From contig NZ_NHOY01000007.1 of assembly GCF_002252755.1 (NCBI RefSeq), positions 1 through 51,026 on the forward strand: DNA of 51,026 bases. Direction: 5' to 3'. Source of the DNA: Halorubrum sp. Hd13 (lineage in GTDB: Archaea > Halobacteriota > Halobacteria > Halobacteriales > Haloferacaceae). The notes under the pieces are model-generated. The model did not search any database and had not been told where the DNA came from. It worked only from the letters and a program-made list of their open reading frames with translations. Of the stretch, positions 9,418-17,118 are shown piece by piece (the stretch's first letter is position 1; each line of letters opens with the position of its first letter). The position numbers and the translations under genes are program-made.

Positions 9418-10022
9418 GCGGGAGCGAGCGAGACGCCGCCGGCACCGGCGCCGACGGCGCCCCCGCCCGCGTCGCCGTCACCGGCACCCCCGGAACCGGC
9501 AAGTCGACCGCGACCGCCCTCTTGGAGGGTGAGTACGACGTGATCCACCTCAACGACCGCATCAAGGGCGACGACGACCTCTGGACCGAGCGCGACGTCG
9601 AGCGCGACACCCTCGTCGCCGACCTCGACGCGGTGCGCGACCGCCTCGGGGAGTGGTCGGGCGTGCTCGACTCCCACCTCGCCCACCGCTTCGACGTCGA
9701 CCGCGTGATCGTCCTGCGCTGTCGCCCGGAGACGGTCGAGACTCGGCTCCGTGAGCGCGGGGAGTCGGACGCGACCGCCGAGGAGAACGCCGAGCCGGAT
9801 GAACCGTCTCGAGCTCTCGCTCGCAAGGCTCGCGAGAACGCGGAGAGCGAGGCGCTCGACGTGATCCTCTCGGAGGCCGTCGCGGAGCACGGGGTCGCGA
9901 ACGTCTACGAGATCGACACGACCGACCGCGACCCCGCGGCCGTGGCCGACGAGATCCGCGCCGCGATCGAGGGCGAGCGCGAGCCGAGCGCCGGCACCGT
10001 CGACTTCATCGATTATATATGA
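9414..10022 (+). CDS. AK6/Fap7-like adenylate kinase family NTPase
   Basis: The 202-residue protein starts at GTG 9414, overlapping the hisC stop as GTGA. It has an early Walker A motif VTGTPGTGKST, the LNDRIKGDDDLWTE segment, and the RCRPETVETRLRERG lid region typical of the AK6/Fap7 group rather than classic Adk. In eukaryotes and archaea this group has adenylate kinase or ATPase activity and helps small-subunit ribosome maturation together with uS11. The insertion ATAEENAEPDEPSRAL near residue 125 and a C-terminal tail are acidic additions. Only 26 nt separate it from the lipid synthase gene. Confidence 0.85.
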   Translation: MSGSERDAAGTGADGAPARVAVTGTPGTGKSTATALLEGEYDVIHLNDRIKGDDDLWTERDVERDTLVADLDAVRDRLGEWSGVLDSHLAHRFDVDRVIVLRCRPETVETRLRERGESDATAEENAEPDEPSRALARKARENAESEALDVILSEAVAEHGVANVYEIDTTDRDPAAVADEIRAAIEGEREPSAGTVDFIDYI

Positions 10023-10048
10023 GCCCGCCGCGACGGTCGGGACGGTAG

Positions 10049-10651
10049 ATGACCCTCGACCAGTACCGCTCGGTGGCGGACCGCCTGCTCGGCCCGTGGG
10101 TGCGCGCCGCCGCCCGGCTCGGGCTCTCGCCGGACCAGGTGAGCGCCCTCGCGTTCGGCGTCGCGGTCGCGGCCGCGGGGGCCTTCGCGGTCGGCGAACC
10201 GCTCTTCTACGCCGTCGGCGCGGTCTGCGTCCTGCTCAACGGCTGGCTCGACCTCGTCGACGGCGCGCTCGCGCGCCACTTGGAGGTCTCCTCGGACGGC
10301 GGCGACCTCCTCGATCACGTCCTCGACCGCTACGCCGACATCGCGATCATCGCGGGGTTCACGGTCGGGGTCGAGGCGTACGCCCTCGGCTTCCTCGCCG
10401 TCACCGGCGTCCTGATGACCTCGTACATGGGCACCCAGATCCAGGCGGTCGGCATCGGGCGCGAGTACGGCGGACTCCTCGGTCGGGCCGACCGACTCGC
10501 GCTGATGGGTATCGTCGGCCTCGTCGCCGCCGTCTACTCGACGCCGATCGTCGTCGGACTCAACGTCGTCGGCCTCCTGCTCGCGCTGTTCGCCGCGGTC
10601 GGGCACCTGACCGCGGTCCAGCGGTTCCTCGGCGCCTGGAGCGATTTATAA
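10049..10651 (+). CDS. CDP-alcohol phosphatidyltransferase (archaetidyltransferase) family membrane enzyme
   Basis: The 200-residue integral membrane protein carries the diagnostic catalytic motif DLVDGALAR followed by GGDLLDHVLD, matching DG-x2-AR-x8-G-x3-D-x3-D. Six hydrophobic segments surround it. The family joins CDP-activated archaeol to a polar alcohol, such as glycerol phosphate, serine or inositol phosphate, to make membrane lipids. The alcohol acceptor cannot be read from sequence. It ends the hisC/AK6 group, with gaps of -4 and 26 nt, and a TATA-like TTTATAA sits right at its stop. Confidence 0.88.
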   Translation: MTLDQYRSVADRLLGPWVRAAARLGLSPDQVSALAFGVAVAAAGAFAVGEPLFYAVGAVCVLLNGWLDLVDGALARHLEVSSDGGDLLDHVLDRYADIAIIAGFTVGVEAYALGFLAVTGVLMTSYMGTQIQAVGIGREYGGLLGRADRLALMGIVGLVAAVYSTPIVVGLNVVGLLLALFAAVGHLTAVQRFLGAWSDL

Positions 10652-10771
10652 ACCGGGCCGACGAGCTGAGTGCGAATCTCGGCGTGATGATGCAGTTGTT
10701 TATATTCCGGACCGCGGTGTTGCCATCGGCTGTTTATCCCTGGTCGACGACTCTGCGGTGAACACGTCCAA

Positions 10772-10880
10772 AGCCCCAGGCGACGAGAGCGACGCACGCT
10801 CGCTGCGCACCTCACTCGATCGCTGACGCTCTCTCGTTGCGGTGCTTGCGTCTCCTGCGTCGCTCTCGTCGCCTGCCCCT
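10772..10880. repeat. Long inverted repeat, 20-bp perfect arms
   Basis: Arm 1 (10777-10796, CAGGCGACGAGAGCGACGCA) is the exact reverse complement of arm 2 (10856-10875). Beyond a 3-nt mismatch block (CCC facing CCC) the pairing resumes for 5 bp (CAAAG at its outer left end, CTTTG at its outer right end). The 59-nt centre is itself rich in TCGCTCGCT-like text. As RNA this would be a very stable stem; as DNA it resembles the end pairs of small mobile elements. Confidence 0.7.
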
Positions 10881-10938
10881 TTGAGTCCCACCCACATAGC
10901 ACCGCAGCCTCACGCCCCCCCCAGCCTCGGCGGACGGC

Positions 10939-11013
10939 CCGGCGCGGGCGGAGCCGCGCCGGCCCGCCGCCTCCCTCGCACGCGCTCTGAGCGGCCGCCG
11001 ATGGCGGCCGCTC
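10939..11013. repeat. Two GC-rich perfect hairpins
   Basis: The first is CCGGCGCGG-GCGGAG-CCGCGCCGG at 10939-10962, with further near-pairing outside it. The second is GAGCGGCCGCC-GAT-GGCGGCCGCTC at 10989-11013 with 11-bp arms. They follow the long inverted repeat on the same side, so a + strand transcript would carry three stems in a row. Confidence 0.65.
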
Positions 11014-11101
11014 GGAGGCGCGCGCCACCGCGTCTACTCCTTATAAGCGATCGCCGCCGTGGCCGTGCCGATCGGGATCGGTGGAGAACGCCTCACTTAC
11101 C

Positions 11102-11211
11102 GATACGCCCGACAGAAACGAGAGATACGCCCGACAGAAACGTGAGATACGGTCGACAGAAACGAGAGATACGGTCGACAGAAACGAGAGATACGGTCGA
11201 CAGAAACGAGA
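11102..11211. repeat. Five tandem copies of a 22-bp repeat
   Basis: Units start at 11102, 11124, 11146, 11168 and 11190. The consensus is GATACGGTCGACAGAAACGA plus GA. Copies 3-5 are identical; copies 1-2 have CGCC in place of CGGT, and copy 2 has one more change. The length 22 is not a multiple of 3, so this is not a coding repeat. The array ends 7 nt before the stop codon of the minus-strand mrp gene and therefore sits in its 3' untranslated region, where each copy gives a CUCGUUUCUG tract. Confidence 0.9.
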
Positions 11212-11218
11212 CGGGCGA

Positions 11219-12547
11219 TTACGATCGCGTCGCCCGCGCGAACCACGTCTCCGGGTTCTGTCGCTTGACGCGGAAGCTCGGGAGCTCCTCGGCGTCGGTC
11301 AGGTCGAGCAGGAACCCCCGGACGGGCGTCGGGTCGCGGTCGCTCACGATGAAACACTCCTCGCCCGAGCCGAGCTCACGGAACCGCTTCTCGACGCGCT
11401 CTTTGCGCGTCTCCGGGTCGAGTCCGCGCAGGTCGACGGCGTCCGCCGGCGGGTCGACCGACCACACCGCCTCGTACCGCTCGTCGATCGCAGCGGCGAG
11501 CTCTGTCGCGTACTCGGGGAGCGCGTCGGCGCTCGGTGCCGGCGTCGACTGCAGCTCCGGGTCGAAGGGGAGCTCCGCGAGGACGGGTAGCTCGAGCGCC
11601 TCGATCGGGTCGTCGCCGCCGAACAGGTCGTGGGGCGTTCCGCACTCGTCGCAGACGAACTCGCCCATGTTCGAGACGACGCCGAGCACGGGCACGTCGT
11701 TCTCCTCGAACAGCTCCAGCGCCCGGGCGGTGTCGGAGACGGCGGCGTGGAACGGCGTCGTGACGAGGACGACGCCGTCGACCGGGACCTCCTGCAGGGT
11801 CGTCAGCGTCACGTCTCCCGTGCCCGGCGGCATGTCGACGACGACGCTGTCCGGGTCGCTCCACGCGGTCGTCTCGAACAGGTCCGAGAGCGCGTCGTGG
11901 GCCATCGCGCCCCGCCACGCGAGCGGGCCGTCGTCAGAGAGCAGCGCCATGCTCATGACCTCCAGCCCGCCGGCGTCGACCGGGACCGGGTTGCCGTCGT
12001 CGTCGCTGTAGACTGGGCCGCTCGCGCCGATCACCTCGGGGACGTTCGGGCCGTAGATGTCGGCGTCGAAGAGTCCGACAGAGGGGGTGTCCTGACTATC
12101 GCTGTTACCCGCCGCGAGCGCGCACGCCAGCGTCGTCGCGACCGTCGTCTTCCCGACGCCGCCCTTCGTGCTCGCGACCGCGATCACCCGGTCCGCGGTC
12201 TCTATCCCAGACGACCGCCCGTCGAGGTCCGGTTTCGGATCGGCCCCTTCGACGCGCGCGTTCGAGACGCCCCGCGCGTCAGAGACCGCCTGCACCATGG
12301 CGGCCGACACCCGCTCGGCGGCGTCCCGCGGGAACTCCCGCAGGTCTGCGGTGATCGTCGCGGTGCCGTCGGCGACCACGACGTCCTCGATCACTCCGGC
12401 CTCGAACACGCTGACTCCGGCGTCCGGGTCTCGGACCTTCCGGAGCGCGGCCTCCGCGGCGTCGGCGGGCGATTCCTGAGCGAGCGGTTCGTCGGTGTCG
12501 TCGGTTCCGTCGGCTTCGTCGGGGGTATCAACGGTGGGATCTGTCAT
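11219..12547 (-). CDS. Mrp/NBP35-type Fe-S carrier ATPase with C-terminal DUF2249-like domain
   Basis: The 442-residue protein starts at ATG 12547. Residues 27-100 resemble the MIP18/DUF59 domain often fused to Mrp. The deviant Walker A motif KGGVGKT (128-134) and DMPPGTGD (238-245) mark the MinD/Mrp ATPase, and C299-x2-C302 fits the paired cysteines that hold a bridging Fe-S cluster. Residues 371-442 carry VDLRGLDPETR and SDRDPTPVRGFLL, which match DUF2249 (PF10006) by eye. Mrp proteins deliver Fe-S clusters. Placed 70 nt after the HEAT gene at the end of the nitrate reductase cluster, it may serve the many clusters of NarGH; that is inference. Its 3' end runs into the 22-bp repeat array. 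Confidence 0.88.
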   Translation of the reverse strand: MTDPTVDTPDEADGTDDTDEPLAQESPADAAEAALRKVRDPDAGVSVFEAGVIEDVVVADGTATITADLREFPRDAAERVSAAMVQAVSDARGVSNARVEGADPKPDLDGRSSGIETADRVIAVASTKGGVGKTTVATTLACALAAGNSDSQDTPSVGLFDADIYGPNVPEVIGASGPVYSDDDGNPVPVDAGGLEVMSMALLSDDGPLAWRGAMAHDALSDLFETTAWSDPDSVVVDMPPGTGDVTLTTLQEVPVDGVVLVTTPFHAAVSDTARALELFEENDVPVLGVVSNMGEFVCDECGTPHDLFGGDDPIEALELPVLAELPFDPELQSTPAPSADALPEYATELAAAIDERYEAVWSVDPPADAVDLRGLDPETRKERVEKRFRELGSGEECFIVSDRDPTPVRGFLLDLTDAEELPSFRVKRQNPETWFARATRS

Positions 12548-12617
12548 TGGTGTCGGTGTGGTTTGGATCGGTGGGGTGTCGGCGCGGCTGCGATCGGCGG
12601 CTCCGGACCCGAACGGT

Positions 12618-13454
12618 TCACAGGTCCGGCCGGCGGTTGAGCGTGCTCTCGCCGGGCAGGTCGGCGCTGTCGTTCTCGGTGCCGCCGCTGAACTGCCGCC
12701 GGAACTTCCCCGGGTCGGCGTCGAGCGCGCGGACGGCGGTGCTCCGGACGACCGTCGACTGCGTCTCGTCGTTCGCGACCGCGTCGAGGCGGGCCGCGGC
12801 GCGCTCGGCGTCGACGCCCGCGAGCAGGTGGACCGCCCACTCCCGAAGGCGCTCGCTGTCAGCGTGCGACAGCTCCAGCAGGACGGGGCACAGCGCCTCG
12901 CCGCGCAGCTTGAACAGCGAGACCATCGCGTTCCTGACGACCGCGTGGTGCTCGTCGTCGAGCGCCGCCTCGATCGTCGGCGCGTACTCGCTCCTGCCGA
13001 TCCGGTCGAGCGCGACGACCGCCTCGGCGCGGACCCACGGGTCGGGGTCGTCACACGCCGCGACCGCGGCCTCGCCGGCCCGCCCGCCGCCGAGTTCGCC
13101 GAGCGCCTCGACGGCGAACTGGCGCACGTCGGCGTCGTCGTCCGCGAGGCCGTGCTCGATCAGCGCGTCGACTGCGGCCTCGGTGGGCCGCCCCTCGCCG
13201 AGCGCCAGCGCGGCTCGTCGGCGCTCGACGGGGTCGCCGTCGACGAGGTCCGCGATCTTCTCGGCGACGTCGGTCCCCCGGAGCGGCGCCGTGTCCGTCG
13301 CCTGAAGCTCTCGGGGAGTCGCGTCGCCGATCGTCACGTCGCGGCTCACCTCGATGTCTTCGAGCCCGTCGGGTTCCTCGCCGAACCCCGGGCTCTCCTC
13401 GGGGTGGACCCGGGGGTCGGTGGGGCCGTCCGTCGCCTCGTCGGGGTCTCTCAT
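12618..13454 (-). CDS. HEAT-repeat protein of the nitrate reductase cluster
   Basis: The 278-residue soluble protein has an acidic N-terminal 60 residues. About five or six HEAT/PBS-lyase-type helical repeats follow from residue 68 to 255, with units such as ERRRAALALGEG, DVRQFAVEALGELG, WVRAEAVVALDRIG, VVRNAMVSLFKL and RLREWAVHLLAG. HEAT repeats form scaffolds for protein contacts and have no catalytic residues. Its start overlaps the stop of the preceding membrane-protein gene by 4 bases, so it belongs to the nar operon. A role as an assembly or docking factor is inferred from position only. Confidence 0.85.
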   Translation of the reverse strand: MRDPDEATDGPTDPRVHPEESPGFGEEPDGLEDIEVSRDVTIGDATPRELQATDTAPLRGTDVAEKIADLVDGDPVERRRAALALGEGRPTEAAVDALIEHGLADDDADVRQFAVEALGELGGGRAGEAAVAACDDPDPWVRAEAVVALDRIGRSEYAPTIEAALDDEHHAVVRNAMVSLFKLRGEALCPVLLELSHADSERLREWAVHLLAGVDAERAAARLDAVANDETQSTVVRSTAVRALDADPGKFRRQFSGGTENDSADLPGESTLNRRPDL

Positions 13455-14374
13455 CGGGCGCTCACCTCCCTCGAATCCGTCGAGTCCGGCGCGCCCCCCG
13501 ATTGCGCGCCGAACGGCTCGTCGGCATCGAGCGCCACGAGCGCGGCGCCGAGACAGACGGCGGTCGCGGCCCCCGGCGTCGCCGGGACGCCCGCGGCAAG
13601 CAGGAGGACCGCACCGATCGCGAGCCGCGCGTCACCGTCGCGGAGCCCGGCGACTGCGGCGGCGACACCGCCGAACGCCGCGGTCGCGACGAGCAGTGAC
13701 GGGATCCCGACGACGGCGAATCCGACGAGCAGCGCGCTCCCGGTGACGAACGGGGCGGCGGCGCTCGCGGCGACGACACCCGCGAACGCGAACGCACCGG
13801 CACCGAGCGCGACCCGGTCGCGCTCGGCCCGCACCGCGAGGAGGGTCACTCCCGCGAGGAAGGCGACGGATCCGGCCACGCGGTAGGCGGAACCGACCAT
13901 GCCGGCCGTCGCGACGAGCGAGAGCCCGACGGCGAGCGCGAACGCCAGCGCGAGGGCTCCGCGCCGGAGCTCGAAGTAGGTCGCCGGCACTCCCAGCGCG
14001 CGGGCGAACGCCAGCGCCGCGCCGCCCGGAATCGCGACGGCCGCGGCGACCGTCGCCGAGCCCGAGATCGTCGCGAGCACGCCGAACACACCGGCGAACA
14101 GGAGCCCGACGCGGACCGCGGACCGCCTCGTCGAGAGCGCGACCGCCGCGAGCGCAACCCCTGCCGCGAGCGCCGCGACCGTCCCGACGACCGGGACCAG
14201 TCGGGGCGGAAGCGCGGCCGGCTCGAACGGGGCGTTGTACAGCACGCGGACCGCGGTCGCGACCCCGGTGGCGACGGCGACGAGCAGGCCGATCGCCCCG
14301 ACGCGGCCGCCGAAGCGACCGAGGGCCCCCGGAGAGGCCGCCCGGGCGCTCACGCTTCCCGTCGGCGAGCTCAC
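13451..14374 (-). CDS. Polytopic membrane protein of the nitrate reductase cluster, unknown function
   Basis: The 307-residue protein is made almost wholly of Ala/Val/Leu/Gly helices; I count about nine possible membrane segments between residues 22 and 285. It lacks an obvious signal peptide, haem motif or transporter signature that I recognise. It overlaps the NarJ-like gene upstream and the HEAT gene downstream by 4 bases each. NarI is not a good match, since paired histidines in helices are missing. Nitrate/nitrite transport or help with membrane assembly are possible, neither shown by sequence. Confidence 0.8.
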   Translation of the reverse strand: MSSPTGSVSARAASPGALGRFGGRVGAIGLLVAVATGVATAVRVLYNAPFEPAALPPRLVPVVGTVAALAAGVALAAVALSTRRSAVRVGLLFAGVFGVLATISGSATVAAAVAIPGGAALAFARALGVPATYFELRRGALALAFALAVGLSLVATAGMVGSAYRVAGSVAFLAGVTLLAVRAERDRVALGAGAFAFAGVVAASAAAPFVTGSALLVGFAVVGIPSLLVATAAFGGVAAAVAGLRDGDARLAIGAVLLLAAGVPATPGAATAVCLGAALVALDADEPFGAQSGGAPDSTDSREVSAR

Positions 14375-15180
14375 GGCCTCTCACCCCCGTTCGGACCGTC
14401 CGAGGTCGCGTGCTCGCGCTCCCCGCCGACGCCGGCGTCGAGCCGGACCGCCAGATCGTCGATATCCGCGGCGACGAACGCGTCGAGGAACCGGCTGAGG
14501 CGGCCGTAGACGCTCGTCCCGGGCTCCTCGTCGAGGGCGCACCATAGCCCCGACGCGAGGATGGAGAGGTGCCTGTCGTGGAAGTCAAGCCGCGCGCGGT
14601 CGAGGTTCGCCGGTTCGGCGGCGTCAGTCGAGTCGCCGCCGACGGTTGCGTCGCCCGCGGCGGCCAGCCGACAGAGGTACCCCGCGAATTCGAGTTCCAG
14701 CCGGGCGTGATCGTGGTGGCGGCGCTCCTCGCCGCCGATCTCGCACCCGAAGTGCTCGTACGCCCGAGCGAGGTCGAGGTTCACGTCGTTCCACGACACC
14801 TCCGAGCGGTACGTCGACTCGTACAGCGACACCGGCGGCCCCTGATTCTCGACCGTCCCGTCGGTCCCGTCGATCACTTCGGAGTAGCCGACCACGAACA
14901 GGTCGTTGTACCGGGCCGCGAGCGTCTCGCGGTCGTCCTCGACGGTCAGGTCCGGCGGGTCGACGTCGAGGCCGCTCCGCTCGACGAGCGTCGCGACGGC
15001 GTCGTCGAGCGAGCCGTCCGCGAACCGCTCGTAAAGCCCTTGGCTCGGCTCGGTGAACGCCGCCGCCACAAGCGCGTAGACGTTCCCGCGGGCGGCGGTC
15101 TCCTCGTCGACCGCGCCGCTCGGAAGCTCCGTGTCGAGTCGCGAGCCGTCGCGTTCGGGCGTCGACCCCGACACGGTCAC
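14371..15180 (-). CDS. narJ: NarJ/TorD-family molybdoenzyme chaperone
   Basis: The 269-residue, mostly helical protein has the TorD/NarJ/DmsD layout: N-terminal helices with VYALVAAAFTEPSQGLYERF, the central YNDLFVVGYSEV and PPVSLYESTYR segments, and the late LDFHDRHLSILA segment before an acidic tail. These chaperones bind the apo catalytic subunit and its Tat signal until the molybdenum cofactor is inserted. It sits three genes after narG and overlaps both neighbours by 4 bases. Its length is above the usual 200-230 because of acidic inserts near residues 175-190 and a disordered C-terminus. Confidence 0.88.
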   Translation of the reverse strand: MTVSGSTPERDGSRLDTELPSGAVDEETAARGNVYALVAAAFTEPSQGLYERFADGSLDDAVATLVERSGLDVDPPDLTVEDDRETLAARYNDLFVVGYSEVIDGTDGTVENQGPPVSLYESTYRSEVSWNDVNLDLARAYEHFGCEIGGEERRHHDHARLELEFAGYLCRLAAAGDATVGGDSTDAAEPANLDRARLDFHDRHLSILASGLWCALDEEPGTSVYGRLSRFLDAFVAADIDDLAVRLDAGVGGEREHATSDGPNGGERP

Positions 15181-16028
15181 TCACCCCTCGTCCGGCGGAT
15201 ACCCTCGACGGTCACGAACGTGGTGAACACGACGGCGATGCCGGCTAACGCCCACAGCACCGTCTCGTACGGCGCCCCGCCATCGTCCGGGTCGAGTGAG
15301 AGATAGTACCACTCGCTGACCGCCTTCTGGCCGGAGCGCTCCTCGTTCGCTCCCTGCCAGACCGCGAACGCGGCGTTCACGTCCTCGTTCGGGGCGATAT
15401 CGGTCACGTTCGCGCGGTCGGACGCAAGCGGCCGGCTGAACACGACGGTCCAGCGGTCGCCGCTGTGTGCCGCGTTCGTCTCCACCGCCGACTCCGGAAT
15501 CTGCGTCGTGCTCCCGGCGCCGCCGGCGAGCAGCGACTCCGTCCCGTCGGCCCCGTTCCAGTACCAGACGTTCACCCGGTTGTCGGTCGACCCCATCGCG
15601 ATCGGCGGCCGTTCCTCGGACGAAACGGGGAGCTGGACCGCGGTGGAATCGGCGAACGCCCGCAGCGAGTCGGTCGACGTGTTCGCGGACGCGTCGCTCC
15701 ACGACAGCCGGAGGTAGAGCCGCTCGTCGGTCCGTGCGGCCGCGACGCTGGCGGAGTCGACCGCGGCGTCGGATCCGCCCGGCACCGCCGCGCCGGAGCT
15801 GCTCATCGGCACGTCCACGGTCTCGACCGACTGCCACGCGTCGCCGGTCGGATCCGCGAGGTCGCCGGCACTCGACTGCTGCTCGACCGGGATCTCGTAG
15901 GCCGCACGGGCGTCGACGATCATCGGGAACGCCGCGGTCGCGACCACGACGGCGAGCGCGAGCGCCGCCGCAACGGCGAGCTCCCGCGACCCGATTCCGC
16001 CGAGAGTCGTCGCATCGTCAGCCGTCAT
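15177..16028 (-). CDS. Haem-b gamma-like subunit (ethylbenzene dehydrogenase gamma family)
   Basis: The 283-residue protein has an N-terminal hydrophobic signal/anchor (about residues 17-37), an extracytoplasmic domain, and a C-terminal membrane helix (about 256-274). In the gamma subunits of ethylbenzene dehydrogenase-type enzymes a Met and a Lys hold one haem b; here M75 in VDVPMSS and K235 in SGQKAVSEWYY fit those places. Such subunits pass electrons to or from the beta subunit's Fe-S chain. It overlaps narH by 11 bases. A gene in this position is known in other haloarchaeal nar clusters. Confidence 0.85.
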   Translation of the reverse strand: MTADDATTLGGIGSRELAVAAALALAVVVATAAFPMIVDARAAYEIPVEQQSSAGDLADPTGDAWQSVETVDVPMSSSGAAVPGGSDAAVDSASVAAARTDERLYLRLSWSDASANTSTDSLRAFADSTAVQLPVSSEERPPIAMGSTDNRVNVWYWNGADGTESLLAGGAGSTTQIPESAVETNAAHSGDRWTVVFSRPLASDRANVTDIAPNEDVNAAFAVWQGANEERSGQKAVSEWYYLSLDPDDGGAPYETVLWALAGIAVVFTTFVTVEGIRRTRGE

Positions 16029-17118
16029 CGTCGAACACCTCCAGCCGGTATTGGTCGTCGTTGTTCACGGTCGAGAGGATCTCCATGAGTTCGCTCTCTT
16101 CGCCGCGCTCGACCTTCTCCCGCTCACGGGTGATCGTGTTGAGCGCCGACTCCACCTCAGGGCCGAACAACTCTTCCAGGTAGTTGCGCGGGATACGGTC
16201 GGCGTCCACCGTCTCGCCGCTCTCCGAGGTTTGTGGCGGCGCGTACGGCGGGATGTAGTAGACGTTCGGCTCCGTCCGGTACTCGGGGTGGAGCCGCAAG
16301 GCGACCTCGTACTCGTTGACGAGCTTGTGTATCGGGCCGGCCTCGTCGTCGAGGAAGCCGACGTGCCGGAGCTGCGGCGGGCAGTCCTCGGCGCACGACG
16401 GCGGCCGGACCTCGCCCTCTGGCCCCTCCCCCTCGATCCGGGGGTAACAGAAGATGCACTTCTCGCTGGTCTTCGTCTGCGCGTTGTAGAACACCTTCTT
16501 GTAGGGACACCCCTCGACGCAGTAGCGGTAACCGCGACAGCGGTCCTGATCGACCAGAACGATGCCGTCCTCCTCGCGCTTGTAGATCGCGGATCGCGGG
16601 CACGCCTCCACGCAGGAGGGGTGCGTGCAGTGGTTGCAGATCCGAGGGAGGTAAAAGTAGTACGAGTTCGGGTACTCGCCGGCGCCCTCGTCCTCGTCCC
16701 AGTTCGGCCCCCAGTCGGCGTTCTCCATGGGGCGGAGCGGCTCGTCGCTGCCCTCGTACATGATCGCCTCGTGGTTGAAGTCCCACGCGCGACCGTAGTC
16801 CTCTTGCTCCGGGAGTTCGCCGGGCGTTCGGGACTGTCCCTCCTCGTCCCAGCCGCCGCCCATCTCCTCCCAGTCGCGCGGGTAGCCGGCGCCGGGCTTC
16901 GTCTCGACGTTGTTCCAGTACATGTACTCGCGTCCCCCGGACTCGGTCCAGTTGGTCTTACACGCGATCGTACACGTCTGGCAGCCGATGCACTTGTTCA
17001 GGTCCATCACCATCGCCACCTGGTGATCGACGCCCTCCGCGAGCGGGACGTCGCCGTCCTCGGTCTGGCGGGCGCCGTCTTCGGTCTGGTGAACCGTGTC
17101 GTCAGTGGTCTTACTCAT
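16018..17118 (-). CDS. narH: Respiratory nitrate reductase beta subunit
   Basis: The 366-residue ferredoxin-like protein carries four cysteine clusters: CIGCQTCTIACK, CNHCTHPSCVEACP, CRGYRYCVEGCPYKK, and the distal CIFCYPR...CAEDCP pair. In the third cluster a tyrosine stands where a four-cluster ferredoxin would have the second cysteine. This matches the [3Fe-4S] site of NarH and the other type II DMSO reductase beta subunits. The chain carries electrons from the haem or Rieske side to NarG. The gene starts inside the narG stop (TGATG on the minus strand), so the two are translationally coupled. Binding to NarG lets it be exported with the Tat signal of that subunit. Confidence 0.95.
   Translation of the reverse strand: MSKTTDDTVHQTEDGARQTEDGDVPLAEGVDHQVAMVMDLNKCIGCQTCTIACKTNWTESGGREYMYWNNVETKPGAGYPRDWEEMGGGWDEEGQSRTPGELPEQEDYGRAWDFNHEAIMYEGSDEPLRPMENADWGPNWDEDEGAGEYPNSYYFYLPRICNHCTHPSCVEACPRSAIYKREEDGIVLVDQDRCRGYRYCVEGCPYKKVFYNAQTKTSEKCIFCYPRIEGEGPEGEVRPPSCAEDCPPQLRHVGFLDDEAGPIHKLVNEYEVALRLHPEYRTEPNVYYIPPYAPPQTSESGETVDADRIPRNYLEELFGPEVESALNTITREREKVERGEESELMEILSTVNNDDQYRLEVFDDDG

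Larger units (their letters stand above)
10652..11218. other. Structured noncoding region
   Basis: No conserved protein gene is visible in these 567 bases. The + strand has TATA-like TTTATATT at 10699-10706 and TTTATCC near 10733. These are followed by a long inverted repeat, two GC hairpins and a five-copy tandem repeat, which are listed separately. A 22-codon frame from GTG 10758 overlaps the first arm but has no independent support. The region could encode a structured RNA or be a nonautonomous element. Confidence 0.5.

Noticed and set aside
10758-10826. 22-codon frame starting GTG inside the long inverted repeat
   Set aside because: It overlaps the first stem arm and has no start signal or protein-like pattern of its own.
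11102-11211. CRISPR array
   Set aside because: The units follow each other with no spacers and no cas gene is in the window.
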